Notes: generated from the sequence alone by a model not told the origin. Shown: positions 22,778 to 35,542, numbered from the stretch's first letter. The stretch is DNA of 64,000 bases from Watersipora subatra (GCF_963576615.1 NC_088716.1:59226228-59290227), one strand, 5' to 3'. A program made the numbers and translations.

Positions 22778-24374
22778 GTTGGTTTACCAAATTCATATGT
22801 AGAGTGTAATAGCGAGTATGTGTAGAGTATAAAACATTAAGGCTTACACGAGAGGACGACTTTAATGTATGCAATATTTTATAAACACGGATGAGTTATT
22901 GTCGAATGCAAAAAGTTTACACATGACAGGAAATAAAACATGAATATGTTATGCATTTTTTTAACTTTCAATAGTGAGAAGTTTCTACCAAGGTCTCATT
23001 GACTAATCGAATATATAGTTTTGATTCGTATTTGTCCTTCACCTTGACTGATCAAGGGGAATGCTATAACTATATTGTAGAATTTGTGAGCAAGCCCTAC
23101 ACAGGGACTAATTCTTCTAAAGGTAATGCCTAAATTTCCGCTAGAGGTAGATACAACTCCAAAGAATTGAATCCGCTGAAAACTGCTTTAGATGGAAAAC
23201 GAAATGCTGATGTCAAAATATGTTCCTAAAACTTACAAACCTATTCTATATTTTCTTGCTTTTCATTTGCTACGAATGCTCTTGTTTTGAATGCATTGAT
23301 TATCCGCAAATACCTGCAAGTCACTTTTAATTGGCTTAATTTCCCTTTAAGCTTATACAAAAATAATATTGAGTTCGCCGTCTGAACTTGGCCAATGAGC
23401 ATGAACATATCATAACTTGTTGATTAAACGGAGGATGCTAGCAAACATTTAGTGGCGTTCAATGCGAAATTTGCGTACGCACATTCATAAAGTTGTTCCT
23501 ACCTGATTAGCGAGTAGATCTGCTGCGTGAGTTGAGTGCACCAAAGATGACTTTATCCGCAATCACAAATCTTGCTTGTCACCTTCTATCTTTTTCTTTC
23601 CTCAGCACAGTTCTCTGATTTTTGATGTTTGTTCATTTTTCACCAGCTTCTGTTATGCTGAGCACCATCCCCTGTCAGTAACTGTAACACATTCCCTAGT
23701 TGTTACATCTTTGTAATGCCTTTCGATGTTTACCGGCACACTTGAGCATCTTTCATGGTGTATGCATTGTTAGATGTTACAGGATCAAATGGGATTTCAG
23801 TTGATCCACTCGGTCATTACCATTGCAGTTCATCTGAAATATTTTATCTTTCTTCACATAATTGTGTGTCAGTAACTTTTTCTCTTCAAACACGCCTAAT
23901 CCCCATTTTTAATTACTATGACTTGATGATTTAGTCAACAAACATGTTTACACCATGAGATGTTTATGAGGAAGTTAATAGGTTAAGCAGTAGAATATTT
24001 GTGGGCGTAGGGAAGTTATCTCTGCCTTCAGTTTGCTGTTGTAGACTAACTCTAGCAAGATATGGTATAAAAACTTATTTGCATAATAAAATATTTAGCT
24101 GATTTGGTTGTTTATCAAACGATGACCAGACTTCCTGTTGGTTTACCAGTTGGCTTACTATGATTGGTTAGCTGTTAAAATTTTATTGTGAGTGTATTTC
24201 GTACAAAATTGATTTTTTTAAATAATGACTGCTTTAGCTTCACTTGCAATTTTCTTGAAACACCCCTGTGTTTCCATATTTTTTATGAAAGCGTGTGATT
24301 TTTCAGGTTGTTAGCAGTGAAATAGCTCTGCAATAAACAAGAAACAAATCTACAAATTTATGATTAACTATTAG

Positions 24375-24449
24375 CAAGTTATTTGATTGCCAACTTGGGG
24401 CAATTTGCTACTGATCCACCTGATGACGCGGAGTTCTATATCGCTGATG
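24375..24449 (+). CDS. gene A exon 4 (75 bp micro-exon)
   Basis: Starts after TATTAG, phase 1 in, phase 1 out, donor GTGACT. It encodes ASYLIANLGQFATDPPDDAE and then FYIAD. The call rests on a matching phase on both sides and acidic protein-like composition. A longer frame that overlaps it (from 24387) is a shadow. Confidence 0.6.
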
Positions 24450-24593
24450 GTGACTCATGGCTGTGCTCTGCATTGTAGATGGTTTTATATACATATTTGT
24501 GTTTTGAAATTTTTTTGTGTGTGGTTTTTATCTCTTTTACTCTATTTACTTGTAACAAATCTAGTCAAATGTAGAGCTTATATGAAGAATTCA

Positions 24594-25545
24594 CTACAAT
24601 GTATATAGACTATATGAACATACAATGTATATGGACTATATGAACATACAGTGTATATATACTATATGAACATACAATGTATATCGACTATATGAACATA
24701 CAGTGTATATATACTATATGAACATACAATGTATATAGACTATATGAACATACAATGTATATAGACTATATGAACATACAGTGTATATATACTATATGAA
24801 CATACAATGTATATAGACTATATGAACATACAATGTATATATACTATATGAACATACAATGTATATATAATATATGAACATACAATGTATATATACTATA
24901 TGAACATACAGTGTATATATACTATATGAACATACAATGTATATGGACTATATGAACATACAATGTATATATACTATATGAACATACAATGTATATGGAC
25001 TATATGAACATACAATGTATATATACTATATGAACATACAATGTATATATACTATATGAACATACAGTGTATATATACTATATAAACATACAATGTATAT
25101 AGACTATATGAACATACAATGTATATAGACTATATGAACATACAGTGTATATATACTATATGAACATACAATGTATATAGACTATATGAACATACAATGT
25201 ATATATACTATATGAACATACAATGTATATATAATATATGAACATACAATGTATATAGAATCTATGAACATACAATGTATATATACTCTATGAACATACA
25301 ATGTATATGGACTATATGAACATACAATGTATATAGACTATATGAACATACAATGTATATATACTATATGAACATACAATGTATATATAATATATGAACA
25401 TGCAATGTATATAGATTATATGAACATACAATGTATATAGAATCTATGAACATACAATGTATATATACTATATGAACATACAATGTATATAAACTCTATG
25501 AACATACAATGTATATGGACTATATGAACATATATAATAGACATA
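24594..25545. repeat. 26-bp minisatellite (about 36 copies)
   Basis: Unit about TATATGAACATACAATGTAT plus ATAGAC, with C/G variants (CAGTGT, GGAC, ATAC). It fills gene A intron 4. AT-rich and partly self-complementary (ATATAC...GTATAT). Confidence 0.95.
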
Positions 25546-25689
25546 TAGACTAAAGCAACTTACATAGGCATTTCTAATTTTATGCTTTAATTTCCGGTTC
25601 TTCCTAAGGGCAATCGCTAAAATCTGTAAACACTAAAAAGCACTAAAACCGGTATCTCATTTTTATGCTTGTACTAGTATGGAGATGTG

Positions 25690-26045
25690 CCAGTATCGTT
25701 GTATTCAAAATTATTGTATAGTTGTATAATTATGTTGTATCCAACATATTCGTGGTTTTTATTTTTTCAGTTTGTATTAATTGCATAAGTATCAAATTAT
25801 TTTTCATTGTAGTAGAACAAACTTTATCTAGCCATTACTTGCTAATTATTTCACATTTAAACACCTTTACAGTTGTTTTAGTTTTTCTCTAAATTTATTT
25901 GAACTGCATTAAACACTTTTCTAATAATATGAAGTTTAAAAGTTAGAATAGTAAATGTTGCCTATGTTGCATAAAAATACATCCTAGTGACACCCAGATT
26001 TTTTTATAAAAACAAAATTACCTCGGCAATGCCGAGCATTCATTA
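25690..26045. mobile_element. diverged Helitron-like remnant
   Basis: Sequence from TTTTTCATTGTAGTAGAACA through TAATATGAAGTTTAAAAGTT to ATTACCTCGGCAATGCCGAG matches the 3' part of the elements at 37.3-37.5 kb and 57.2 kb. The terminal CGGCAATGCCG hairpin is present, but the CTAG end is degraded. Confidence 0.55.
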
Positions 26046-26162
26046 GTGTATATATATATATATATAAACATATGACATTTATAGACATGTATAGACATAT
26101 ATAGACATATGACATATATAGACCACTATAGACATACATATACACCTGGATAACATTTACAG

Positions 26163-26310
26163 CACAAAAGAATGCAGCCCCCGACCACTCAGAGCATTCA
26201 GCCCATCCACGCACTCGCTACAATTTGGACACAAAGATTCCAGTTGGGAATATCCACGATGTGCATGTGCCCGGCTACCTTACAGTGTTTGGTGCCACAC
26301 CTAAACCCAC
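26163..26310 (+). CDS. gene A exon 5
   Basis: Starts after CATTTACAG, phase 1 in, phase 2 out, donor GTGAGA. It reads AQKNAAPDHSEHSAHPRTRY and then NLDTKIPVGNIHDVHVPGYL followed by TVFGATPKPT. This is the least disordered-looking part of the protein. No domain recognised. Confidence 0.75.
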
Positions 26311-27125
26311 GTGAGAGTTTATTCACTTAACGCTTGTCGCTTGCCGTGTGTTGTATTCCTGCCTAAAGCTAACTTGTCAGATAGGTCATGAGGGTCAGCT
26401 AACATCACCAATGTGGTATTATCACGACACTTTACAGAATCACGTTGGTTTAGAACTTCAACGCTCTTTCACCAGGAATAACACAACTTCACTTGACGAT
26501 ATTGAAATTATCTAAATCATTGTTGTCAGATTTTTCTTGTGAAATAAATGAGCTCAGCAACATGTCTTTAATGTTAACTCTTTTATTGTATGAGCCATCG
26601 GTTCAACTATACATTGATGAACTTTTATCTGGATATTAGTCGTGTTGGTCGATGTAATATGTTTCGGCCAACATTCCAATACACCATCGTCTATTGTGAA
26701 AGTGTCTCCGTAAATATTACTATTTTGTATTGTGCCGAATTACCAAGTCTGGCACATGGAGTCTGGTACATAGATGACGTGGTCAAAGCATATTACCACA
26801 ACTTACATATAAAACTATGTGTAATATAAATAAAGTTCTCGACTAGTGAGTGAAACATTTATTTGCCGGCTCAACTTTGGTCTTTTCTAAACTAAATCAC
26901 ATTTCAGTATGAGTTGCAGTAACTATTTCTTGCAGGAGTGAGAAATGAGATTAGGTTCAGCTTGCTTATGCTTGTTTAGTAACCTCTTCTATCGCCTGTG
27001 CCTCATTGGCTGATTCTGTGAGCCACGAGTTCACGAACTATGTTGTGGAGTGATACTGGAAACTTTAGGCTAACAATTGAAAATGAATTTCGACTTATAC
27101 TTATAGAATCAGCATAGGTCTTGTT

Positions 27126-27695
27126 GAAGATAGGGTACCGTACGAGATAGGGTATCATACGAGATAGGGTATCGTACGAGATAGGGTATCATACGAGATA
27201 GGGTATCGTACAAGATAGGGTATCACACGACATAGGGTATCGTACGAGATAGGGTATCGCTTGAGATAAGGTATCGCACGATATCGGATATCGTACGAGA
27301 TAGGGTATCATAGGAGGCAGGGTATCGTACGAGATAAGGTATCGTATGCTATAGGGTATCGTGCGAGATGGGGTATCATATGAAATAGGGTATCGCACGA
27401 AATAGGGTATCGCACGAGATAGGGTATCGCACGAGATAGGGTATCATACGAGATAGGGTATTGTAGGAGACAGAGTATCGTAGGAGACAGGGTATCGTAC
27501 GAGGTAGGGTATCGTCCGAGGTAGGGCATCATGCGAGATAGGGTGTCATAGGAGATAGGTATTGTATGAGATAGGTATCATGCGAGATAGTTATTGTACG
27601 AGATAGGTATTGTACAAGATAGGGTATCGTACGAGGTAGGGTATCGTACGAGATAGGGTATCGTAGAAGGTAGGGTATCGTACAAGGCTTCATGG
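27126..27695. repeat. 17-bp minisatellite (about 33 copies)
   Basis: Unit AGGGTATCGTACGAGAT with many single-base variants (GGAGACAG, TTGAGATA). It is in gene A intron 5. Each unit carries a CG dinucleotide, which is unusual for this AT-rich window. Confidence 0.95.
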
Positions 27696-28054
27696 AGAAT
27701 ATATTAGTAAGATTGGTCGCTCGCCATAGCCTAGCTAGTGCTGATTTTTGTTTCTGTGCAATCATTGGCCCTTGCAGTCATCCTTCTAGTTTAGTGGTTC
27801 ACTGTCAGTCAATCAGTCATGTTAGAATATAGGCCTAGTATCCTCTTTGATTATTGTTTCACGTTTTAAACATGCGTGGCAAAGTTTTGCATGTAACTCA
27901 TAAATTCAATGGGGCCAATTTTTCATTATATACTGTTCAAGAAAATCTGGTCTAACCATGTTTAAAAAATCTTCGAACTTTTAGTTGCATATTTAGGAGT
28001 TGTTCTTTCTCCACTATAAGTGTCTATTTTTGGTCTTTCTGTTGTTTGTTACAG

Positions 28055-28178
28055 ATTGACAGGAGCATACCAGAATATCTCACAGCAGTCTGATTATATA
28101 AATGCCAATGTTGACAGACCTGCACTCAAGTCTCGCCAGCCCAACGGAGCTTTACCAGAAAGCCACTACTTTGGTTAA
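28055..28178 (+). CDS. gene A terminal exon: YQNI, YINA, stop
   Basis: Starts after TTTGTTACAG, phase 2 in. It reads LTGAYQNISQQSDYINANVD, ends GALPESHYFG and stops with TAA at 28176-28178. AYQNI and DYINA are GRB2-type YxN sites. The spacing and style resemble the last segments of ErbB/EGFR-type tails, but no alignment was possible, so this is only a resemblance. No AATAAA is seen close downstream. Confidence 0.75.
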
Positions 28179-29387
28179 TCTCATTTATGCTATCAAACAT
28201 TATTCAACTTGGCAATAGCTGTTTTATTTTGAAGCTCTTTTACTTTTGAATTTTCTTTTGACGTGTTTCTCAAGAACGTTTGAGAATAATGACAGTGATA
28301 CCTACTTTTCCGGCAGAACAGTGACTAACCAAACACTTTTGGGATTTATGCTCCCTTTTAAGTTATATTTTTCAATATTTTTACAAAATATTAATAATTA
28401 GCATCAATAATATTGAGTTTCTTTGAACAAAAGATTGATGATCGGTTAGGTACGTTTGTCATATAATGCCCCCTCATCCCCATTTAGGTTGCAGCTATCT
28501 CTGTGGTTGGCAAAAGATACATGTACACGCAGTCCTGCCCAGCAAGAAGGCTGGACCTAACTGGGCGCATGTTCATAAGCGAAATTGATGCAAAATGCAA
28601 GTTCTTTTAATTTATGCAGTACTAGTAGACTGACTCTGTGCTCCGTGAGAGATCGCCATGTGTGATCACTATCTGTACAAATATTCGATGATGTTGCACA
28701 TGATGATGGTTCAGTGGTGCTGTTAGTGGTGGTGGCAAAACTTGGATGCTGCTGTTGAATTACTGCGTGATTTGATTTTGATTTATTTTCTTCAACAATA
28801 GTAATTGAACAAAAGATAAAAAGGCTGAAAGAGTGATAATAAGCCCATTATACGCATTAGCATAGCTAGTCGGAATGTCGGGCCTGTCGTGATGCATTTT
28901 TTTCCTGTGTAAGCGAGGCTTCAGACGGACAGACACTGCTCAAATTATAGTAACGATTGCTGATTTTAATGACGTGTCTCAAACAGACACACGTGATTTT
29001 AAATCTGGAAAAAGTACTATGCAAGCAACTGGACTCATCCCATCCATGTTTTTGCCTTACGCGTTTACAGGGATACCTACATATTCATAATATCAGTTTG
29101 AATGCTCTACCAACTCCCTGGCTTAGTAAACCCTTCCTTATTGAGCAGTCATTTTTAGGAGTTGGGATCAGGTAGCTTTCCATTAAGCTCTTAGAAAGTG
29201 ACTCCTATTCAATGAAATTTCACACTGCGAGGGAAACGTATTGGGAGGTTGGCAACATTTCTAAAGATTTAATCTTTCAAGAATGATGAGGCTTGTCGTA
29301 GCAATGAGTAATCAACTCACACATGGGAAGACAACTACTTCGAGATAAGAAGCAAATGTCTTTCAATACTCTTCTATTGATAATGCT
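28179..29387. other. gene A 3' flank, non-coding
   Basis: Follows the gene A stop codon. I see no exon, array or transposon end. Some of it must be 3'UTR. Confidence 0.4.
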
Positions 29388-31178
29388 TACCCTACAGGAT
29401 GAAAATATTCGTTGGTCATAAAAATTCGCGAATTCGCGAACAGTCAATCCCGCGAATTATTAAATTCAGTGAATAATTAGTTCCATTTTTAATCACAAGA
29501 GAGAATAACTACTGCATCAAACTGAAAACTAGTCGCTAGCCTAGTTTTTAATGTAAATACTAAACGTAATTGAGTTCCAAAACATTTTTAAAATCATTGT
29601 CTGAGCTTTGAGCTGACACCATTGGCAAAGCATCACATTGATTTACAAAATTATTCGAGGTTGTCACAAGATATGCAGAATGGCGTCATCGCGAAAATAG
29701 CCGCGAGGCAGAAGTACTAAACGTAGCCGAGTTCCAGAACTTCATTAAAATCATCGCCAGGCTTCGAGCTTTATTGCCATTGCGTCAAACTTTATACAAA
29801 ATTATTCAAAGTTTTTACAAGTTATTCGGCATGGCTTCAGCATAGCAAAAAAACTCTCCTAGTATTTTTACATTAGAATCAACTCCATCAATCTCTAATA
29901 CCGAAGTCAAGGACGATCATGATTCTGATCTGGACATTATGGTATGTATTTGATTTGCAGTGCAGATACGTTTTTCCATAATCAACTGCATTAGTTAATT
30001 ATTTTGTTTAAAAACTGATCGCTTTCATCAAATACTTCAGCTATTGTTTTTGTACTTCTTCAACACTCGTTAATATTTTTTCTTCTTTGTGTTTACTGCA
30101 GGTTGTCTACGAAAACTAGAGACAAGTAGTAATAATATTTATCAAGGCAGGAATATTGGCAGAGAGGCAACCAGTCAACCTAGACCCCCTTCATCGACAA
30201 CAACTCCTTGATATCGCTGTAGCAAACATGATTAAATTATATATTTTATTTCATGTATAGATGTATTATAATTTATTACAAACTTGAGTGTACAAATAAA
30301 ATGTTTCAAATACAAATAAAATTTTACAAACGATGAATGGAATAAATATAAACAGTTTAGTACATATGGCGGTTGTCTAGCAATAAAATTAAACTGGTAC
30401 TCTTGATATGTGAATACTAGCGTGTAATGATGCTTTCTGACTAGTTATTTTGGCAATAGCAGCTTTGTCGCTGTCACCGTCTTGGGTAGGTGTTGAAGGA
30501 GATTCTCTCGCTACTACATGGCTGGTAAGGAAGTTATCATCAGAACTCTCCTCGTGGCTTACTATTGCAAAGTTCTGCCGGTTGGCCAAAGATTTGTGCT
30601 CGTAAAGGCGTTTTTGTTCCTTTAAAAAAAAAGATATATTCTTCTCGTAAGTAGCTGCGGTCACTTCAACCTCAATTTCCAGACCTCCCTGAATGATTGG
30701 TGATCTTCTAAGAATGACATCTACCACCCTTGCAATCATTGTTCTTCGGTGTATGATGAAAAATCTCTCTCACACTAAAACAAATAATGAAGCAGTATGG
30801 ATGGAAAAAATTAGTATTGCGTTTTACCGAAGAGCCAAAGTAAAATTCAACTAATTTAGTACATGTAAAAAACTCATTACTTACCACAAGTTGTTGGCTT
30901 ATCAAAGGCCTCCAAAGCGATAAATATTCGTGAAAACCTCTGGACGCAGCAAAAATTGTTTACCGTAGAATAGCATGATCGCCTAGCAGTTGTAAGCTAA
31001 ATATAAACCGGAACACTCGGTGTGCGCATGCGTAGGAATATCTATTATTAGCCGCAATAGAGTTAACTTTTCCTAGAGAGTGGCAATTTTCTGCCGCGAA
31101 TAAATTCATCCGCGAATATGCATGAGAAGACAACTTTCGCGAAATATAACTCCGCGAATGAATTCATCCTGTAGGGTA
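29388..31178. mobile_element. 1.79-kb TA-type DNA transposon (TACCCTACAGGATGAA ends)
   Basis: TACCCTACAGGATGAAAATA at the left and TTCATCCTGTAGGGTA at the right are terminal inverted repeats, extended inside by TTCGCGAATT/CCGCGAATGAATTC blocks. A second, internally deleted copy is at 47121-48731. No transposase motif is recognised. It contains the open frame at 30389-30739 and lies between genes A and B. Confidence 0.75.
30389..30739 (-). CDS. unknown frame inside the TA-type transposon
   Basis: 116 codons on the minus strand: MIARVVDVILRRSPIIQGGL, then EVTAATYEKNISFFLKEQKR, then NRQNFAIVSHEESSDDNF. Composition is protein-like, but there is no known transposase motif. The region is absent from the second copy of the element, so it is either the coding part lost in the deletion derivative or unrelated insert. 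Function unknown. Confidence 0.35.
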   Translation of the reverse strand: MIARVVDVILRRSPIIQGGLEIEVEVTAATYEKNISFFLKEQKRLYEHKSLANRQNFAIVSHEESSDDNFLTSHVVARESPSTPTQDGDSDKAAIAKITSQKASLHASIHISRVPV

Positions 31179-32266
31179 ATATATCAGTACCAGCATCTCT
31201 CATTTATCTGTAGAAGAACGATTGTTAATAAATATATTACTAAAGTTCATTGACTGATGAACAGAAGGCGAAAACCAGTTCGTTTGAAGACTTCGTCTAG
31301 CTAAAGTTGCTGCAGCCTATCATGATACTAGCTAAAGTTGCTGCAGCCTGTGATGAGACTAGCTAAAGTGGCAAGTGCTGACTGTAACTAGCTAAATATT
31401 GTCTACAGACAATTATAGCACCTTAGAAGCTTCCTGTACATGAACAGTAATTCCAATGAGTTCACTTGCTATTATAAAATTTAAAATGTTTGATGTTTTA
31501 TATGGACCCTCTGGGTAGATTATTCAATATTAGTACCCTAGTAGTCTAATGTGCTGTGAGCGACCGTCAAGTGTGCTGATAAAACACAGCGTATCAGCAC
31601 AATTATTGTGAAGTGCCAGAAGGTGGTTAATTGGCACAGGTGTGACCTGTGACCTTACAATGTTGGCCTGCTAGCTGAAAACCATGAGTTGGAGCCCTGT
31701 TGAAAAGTCTTCATTCTAACCTCCAACACCAGTTTTACACTAATGGCCAGAAATGGCTTTTATTTTAGTTGAAATTACTTCTTTACTAAAAGGAGAATCT
31801 AGAATTCTAGACAATAATCAACAGCTAAGCAAACTCTTCCTTTTGTATGAGCTGTAAGACTCTATAGCAGGTACACAATGGGTAGAACCAAATAAAACCT
31901 TTCTGATTTACTAAAATCATGTCACATGAATACCTTTAGCTTTCAATTCTTTTGCATACTCTGAAATCAAAAATAAGTTTCTATTTCTAAGTTTCGGCTA
32001 AACTTGCAGGTTACTGAATAGAAGTTCAAGCATTTTTATTACTCTCAAATTGCACAATCGGCTATCTTGCATTACCATTAGCTAGCACATTCCGCACAAT
32101 AAATCGATAGTGTTTAAATATTGTATACCTTTTGTTATGTTCTTGAACTAGCTGAATTGAATAGATTTGTCAATACAAGCTTGGCCAGCTGTGCTAGTCG
32201 ATTTCATCGTAAACAGTAGTTGGACTGGAGCTGTTAAGGGACCTCTTGTGGCCTGAGTAAGACATA
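31179..32266. other. upstream region of gene B
   Basis: Holds a 31-bp repeat of 2.5 copies at 31296-31375 (CTAGCTAAAGTTGCTGCAGC core) and a hairpin at 31573-31600 (GTGCTGATA ... TATCAGCAC). The promoter must lie here, but no core element is obvious. Confidence 0.45.
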
Positions 32267-32348
32267 ATGGTTTGTGTAGAACCAACAGCAATTACTGTGT
32301 TCGTCTTCTTTTCTCTTCTCATTAGAGGTTCGCTAGGAAACGACTTCG
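32267..32348 (+). CDS. gene B exon 1: signal peptide
   Basis: Gene B is an unrecognised, complete single-pass (type I) membrane protein of about 431 residues. Its seven exons (32267-32348, 33309-33490, 34176-34347, 35543-35629, 38435-38531, 38705-38866, 40495-41008) all join in phase. Exon 1 encodes MVCVEPTAITVFVFFSLLIR followed by GSLGNDF. This is a short start, a hydrophobic core and a small-residue end, i.e. a secretory signal peptide. The donor is GTGAGT, phase 1. The protein is expected at the cell surface with the N-terminus outside. Confidence 0.8.
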
Positions 32349-32735
32349 GTGAGTATCTACTAACACTATCTGTCTATTGAATTCTTGTTAAATAGTAAAT
32401 GTTTTACAATATTGTGACTTATGATGGTTCTATCCTAGCACAGACCTTACATATGTGAATAGCGAGAGCATGGTACAATGTAAACTCTATTGGACGATCA
32501 GTTAGTTACTCTGTCTACCTTGTACATTCAGAGCTAGTATTAATTATCACAACCATGAAACAGGAAACTTACTGGTGTTACAGCCATAGACTTTTGCACT
32601 CAGCCATCTCAGCACAAGATAGAAGAGAAAGTTCAAGGTCTACTTCAGCATAACTCGACTGCAGATTCTGCCAAGTTAGTTGCTCAGCTAAGTTTACAAG
32701 TGTGCACCACCTGCTACTGAGTGTATAATCTACTA

Positions 32736-33010
32736 TGCCATCTACTGTATTCCCATCTTCTACTGTGTCGCCATCATTTACTGTGTTTCCATTTCTACTG
32801 TGTCCCCATCATCTACTGTGTCTCCATCATCTACTGTGTTTCCATCATCTACTGTGTTCCCATCATCTACTGTGTCTCCATCATCTACTGTGTCTCCATC
32901 ATCTACTGTGTCTCCATCATCTACTGTGTCCCCATCTTCTATTGTGTCTCCAACATCTACTGTGTCCCCATCTTCTACTGTATCTCAATCATCTACTGTG
33001 TTCTTTAGAA
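32736..33010. repeat. 18-bp minisatellite (about 15 copies)
   Basis: Unit TCTCCATCATCTACTGTG in gene B intron 1. All three plus frames are open. One reads (SPSSTV)n, which would be a mucin-like stalk if spliced in. No clear splice sites place it in the gene B transcript. Confidence 0.9.
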
Positions 33011-33308
33011 TCTACTGTGACCCCATCATCTACTATTGCCCATTCTCTTGACTGTTTTCAATCATTTGATGCACCCATCATCACTAATGGGTCCACTATT
33101 ACCCACTGCGTACTCCATAACCTCCTGTGTCCCCATCAACTAATGTGTCCTTCAGCATTTACTGTGTCCTCAATCAATACCAAGTCTTCAATTATTACCA
33201 TGTTCTTCATTATCTATTTATTTACTATCCTCGACTTCTATCTATCTTTTATCTAACTATCTATCTTCTCCTCCATTGTTGGCTGCGTTATTCATACTGC
33301 GCCTTTAG

Positions 33309-33490
33309 TGGTTAGTGCATCCTTGATATCTAAACTGACTGCGGAGTCAGCAAGTGAGAATCTGTGTTTCAGATATGAAACATGCTCCTGCAATGTGTGT
33401 GACACTTCCTCTGATGAGCAAAGGAGGGAAGAAAATTACAAGTTTTCTATCGAAAATGTGCTATTATCTGATGTAACACAGAATTTGACT
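33309..33490 (+). CDS. gene B exon 2: Cys-rich ectodomain
   Basis: Starts after GCGCCTTTAG, which is the acceptor that gives an open phase. It encodes VVSASLISKLTAESASENLC, then FRYETCSCNVCDTSSDEQRR and ends SDVTQNLT before GTAAGT. Four closely spaced cysteines (C..6..C.C..2..C) suggest disulphides. NLT is a potential N-glycosylation site. Confidence 0.8.
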
Positions 33491-33827
33491 GTAAGTCGTC
33501 TGCCCTCAGCAAAATCATACTATTTCAAAGTGCGCTGGTGATACTTCTGGCATTCCATAAAGTGTATTTTTGTCTTCCACACATCTGAAAAACATCATTT
33601 TCTCTTCTGTGACACCAACATACTACGTCCACCATAGTATGTTTCAGTTTATGAACTTTTGATTACTGATACTGACTTCTGACATTCCATGAAGCATATT
33701 GTAGGCTTATGCAGTAAGTCAGTAGACAGTAATTCGGTAGTCACTCACTAAAGATTCTCAAATAATTTCAACTTTAAGAATGGCCTCTTCATTACAATTA
33801 CATACTAATCTAAGGAACTACTAGGCA

Positions 33828-34075
33828 TGCAACTGTGGCCTAGTGGTCTAGCACACCTGACCTGCAAACAACAGGTTGAGGTTTAATTCCCTTAATAGGT
33901 CACTAGTGGCAACAGGTATGACATCTACCCTTTAATTGTGCATGTCTGGTCACGTTTCCAATCGCCAAGATTCTCTTGCCACTGGTCTCAGACATGTCCA
34001 GCCAAGATCACAGAGCCATTGTTGATGCACAGCCTCTGCTTGCAGTAAGCTGAGTTGACATCATACTAAATCTTT
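33828..34075 (+). mobile_element. tRNA-derived SINE
   Basis: TGGCCTAGTGGT near 33837 fits a pol III A box, and GGTTTAATTCC near 33880 fits a B box, with tRNA-like spacing. A non-tRNA body follows (GGTCTCAGACATGTCCAGCC). It sits in gene B intron 2. The tRNA part is degraded, so it is a SINE copy and not a tRNA gene. Confidence 0.6.
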
Positions 34076-34175
34076 AAAGGATTACTCAGACACTGGTCAT
34101 TGGAGTGGGTTGTTACTCTAGCTATCAGCATTTAAAGTTGAAAGTGAAGACATTCTTTTTTGTTTACTATTCTAG

Positions 34176-34347
34176 TACTCTTACCCATATGGCACTAGCT
34201 ACATAAATGGTGAATGGACAAACAACACCGATGAAGGGGCATTCTCTACATCCCTCTATAACAAAGATAACTGCGTAAACCTGGCTATCTACCTAAACTC
34301 ACGGCCTGTGGAGGTCGCTGTTAAGCTAAATTTTATGGAGACAAGAA
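34176..34347 (+). CDS. gene B exon 3: ectodomain
   Basis: Phase 0 in, phase 1 out (GTAAGT). It reads YSYPYGTSYINGEWTNNTDE, then NKDNCVNLAIYLNSRPVEVA and VKLNFMET. It has alternating hydrophobic strands and an NNT glycosylation site, consistent with a small beta-type domain. No family recognised. Confidence 0.8.
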
Positions 34348-34499
34348 GTAAGTGAAGCATCACAAACACCTTAAATGATGTATACTACATGCGTGAATTT
34401 CATGGTATTTGCGAACTAAACAGCTTGTAGGCCTGAGTTAAAAAATATCTGGTGATTTTGATCATTTTTGTTTAGAACTGCTCTGGTAACTGTTTGATT

Positions 34500-35440
34500 G
34501 TTACTTAGATGTCACTATTACTTATCATCTAGATATCACTATTATTTAGATATCACGATCACTTATTATCTAAATATCACTATTACTTATTATCTAGATA
34601 TCACTATTACTTAGTATCTAGATATCACTATTACATATAATTTAGATATCACTATTACTTATTATCTAGATATCACTATTACTTATTATCTAGATATCAC
34701 TATTACTTATTATCTAGACCTCACAATTACTTATTATCTAGATATCACTATTACTTAATATCTAGATATCACTATTACTTATATCTAGATATCACTATTA
34801 CTTATTATCTAAATATCACTATTACTTATTATCTAAATATCACTATTACTTATATCTAGATATCACTATTACTTATTATCTAGATATCACTATTACTTAT
34901 TATCTAAATATCACTATTACTTATATCTAGATATCACTATTACTTATTATCTAAATATCACTATTACTTATTATCTAAATATCACTATTACTTATTATCT
35001 AAATATCACTATTACTTATTATCTAAATATCACTATTACTTATATCTAGATATCACTATTACTTATTATCTAGATATCACTATTACTTATTATCTAAATA
35101 TCACTATTACTTATATCTAGATATCACTATTACTTATTATCTAAATATCACTATTACTTATTATCTAAATATCACTATTACTTATTATCTAAATATCACT
35201 ATTACTTAATATCTAGATATCACTATTACTTATATCTAGATATCACTATTACTTATTATCTAAATATCACTGTTACTTATTATCTAAATATCACTATTAC
35301 TTATTATCTAAATATCACTATTACTTATATCTAGATATCACTATTACTTATTATCTAAATATCACTATTACTTATTATCTAGATATCACATTACTTGTTA
35401 TCTAGGTATCACTATTTGTTATTATCTAGATATCAATATG
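34500..35440. repeat. 24-bp minisatellite (about 38 copies)
   Basis: Unit TCTAGATATCACTATTACTT plus ATTA, with TCTAAATATC and shorter ATATCTAGATATC variants mixed through it. It makes up most of gene B intron 3. Confidence 0.95.
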
Positions 35441-35542
35441 ACAGTGACTGCGAAATACCATCATTTTCCACTATATAATAAGCTAACTAGTCATATGTCT
35501 ATGTTTAGATTACATGTACAATAATACCGTTTTATTTAACAG

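Noticed and set aside
27189-27765. Minus frames of (YLVRYPISCDTL)-type repeats
   Set aside because: 17-bp minisatellite in gene A intron 5.
33837-33905. tRNA gene
   Set aside because: A and B boxes are present, but the acceptor stem does not pair and the sequence continues into a SINE body.
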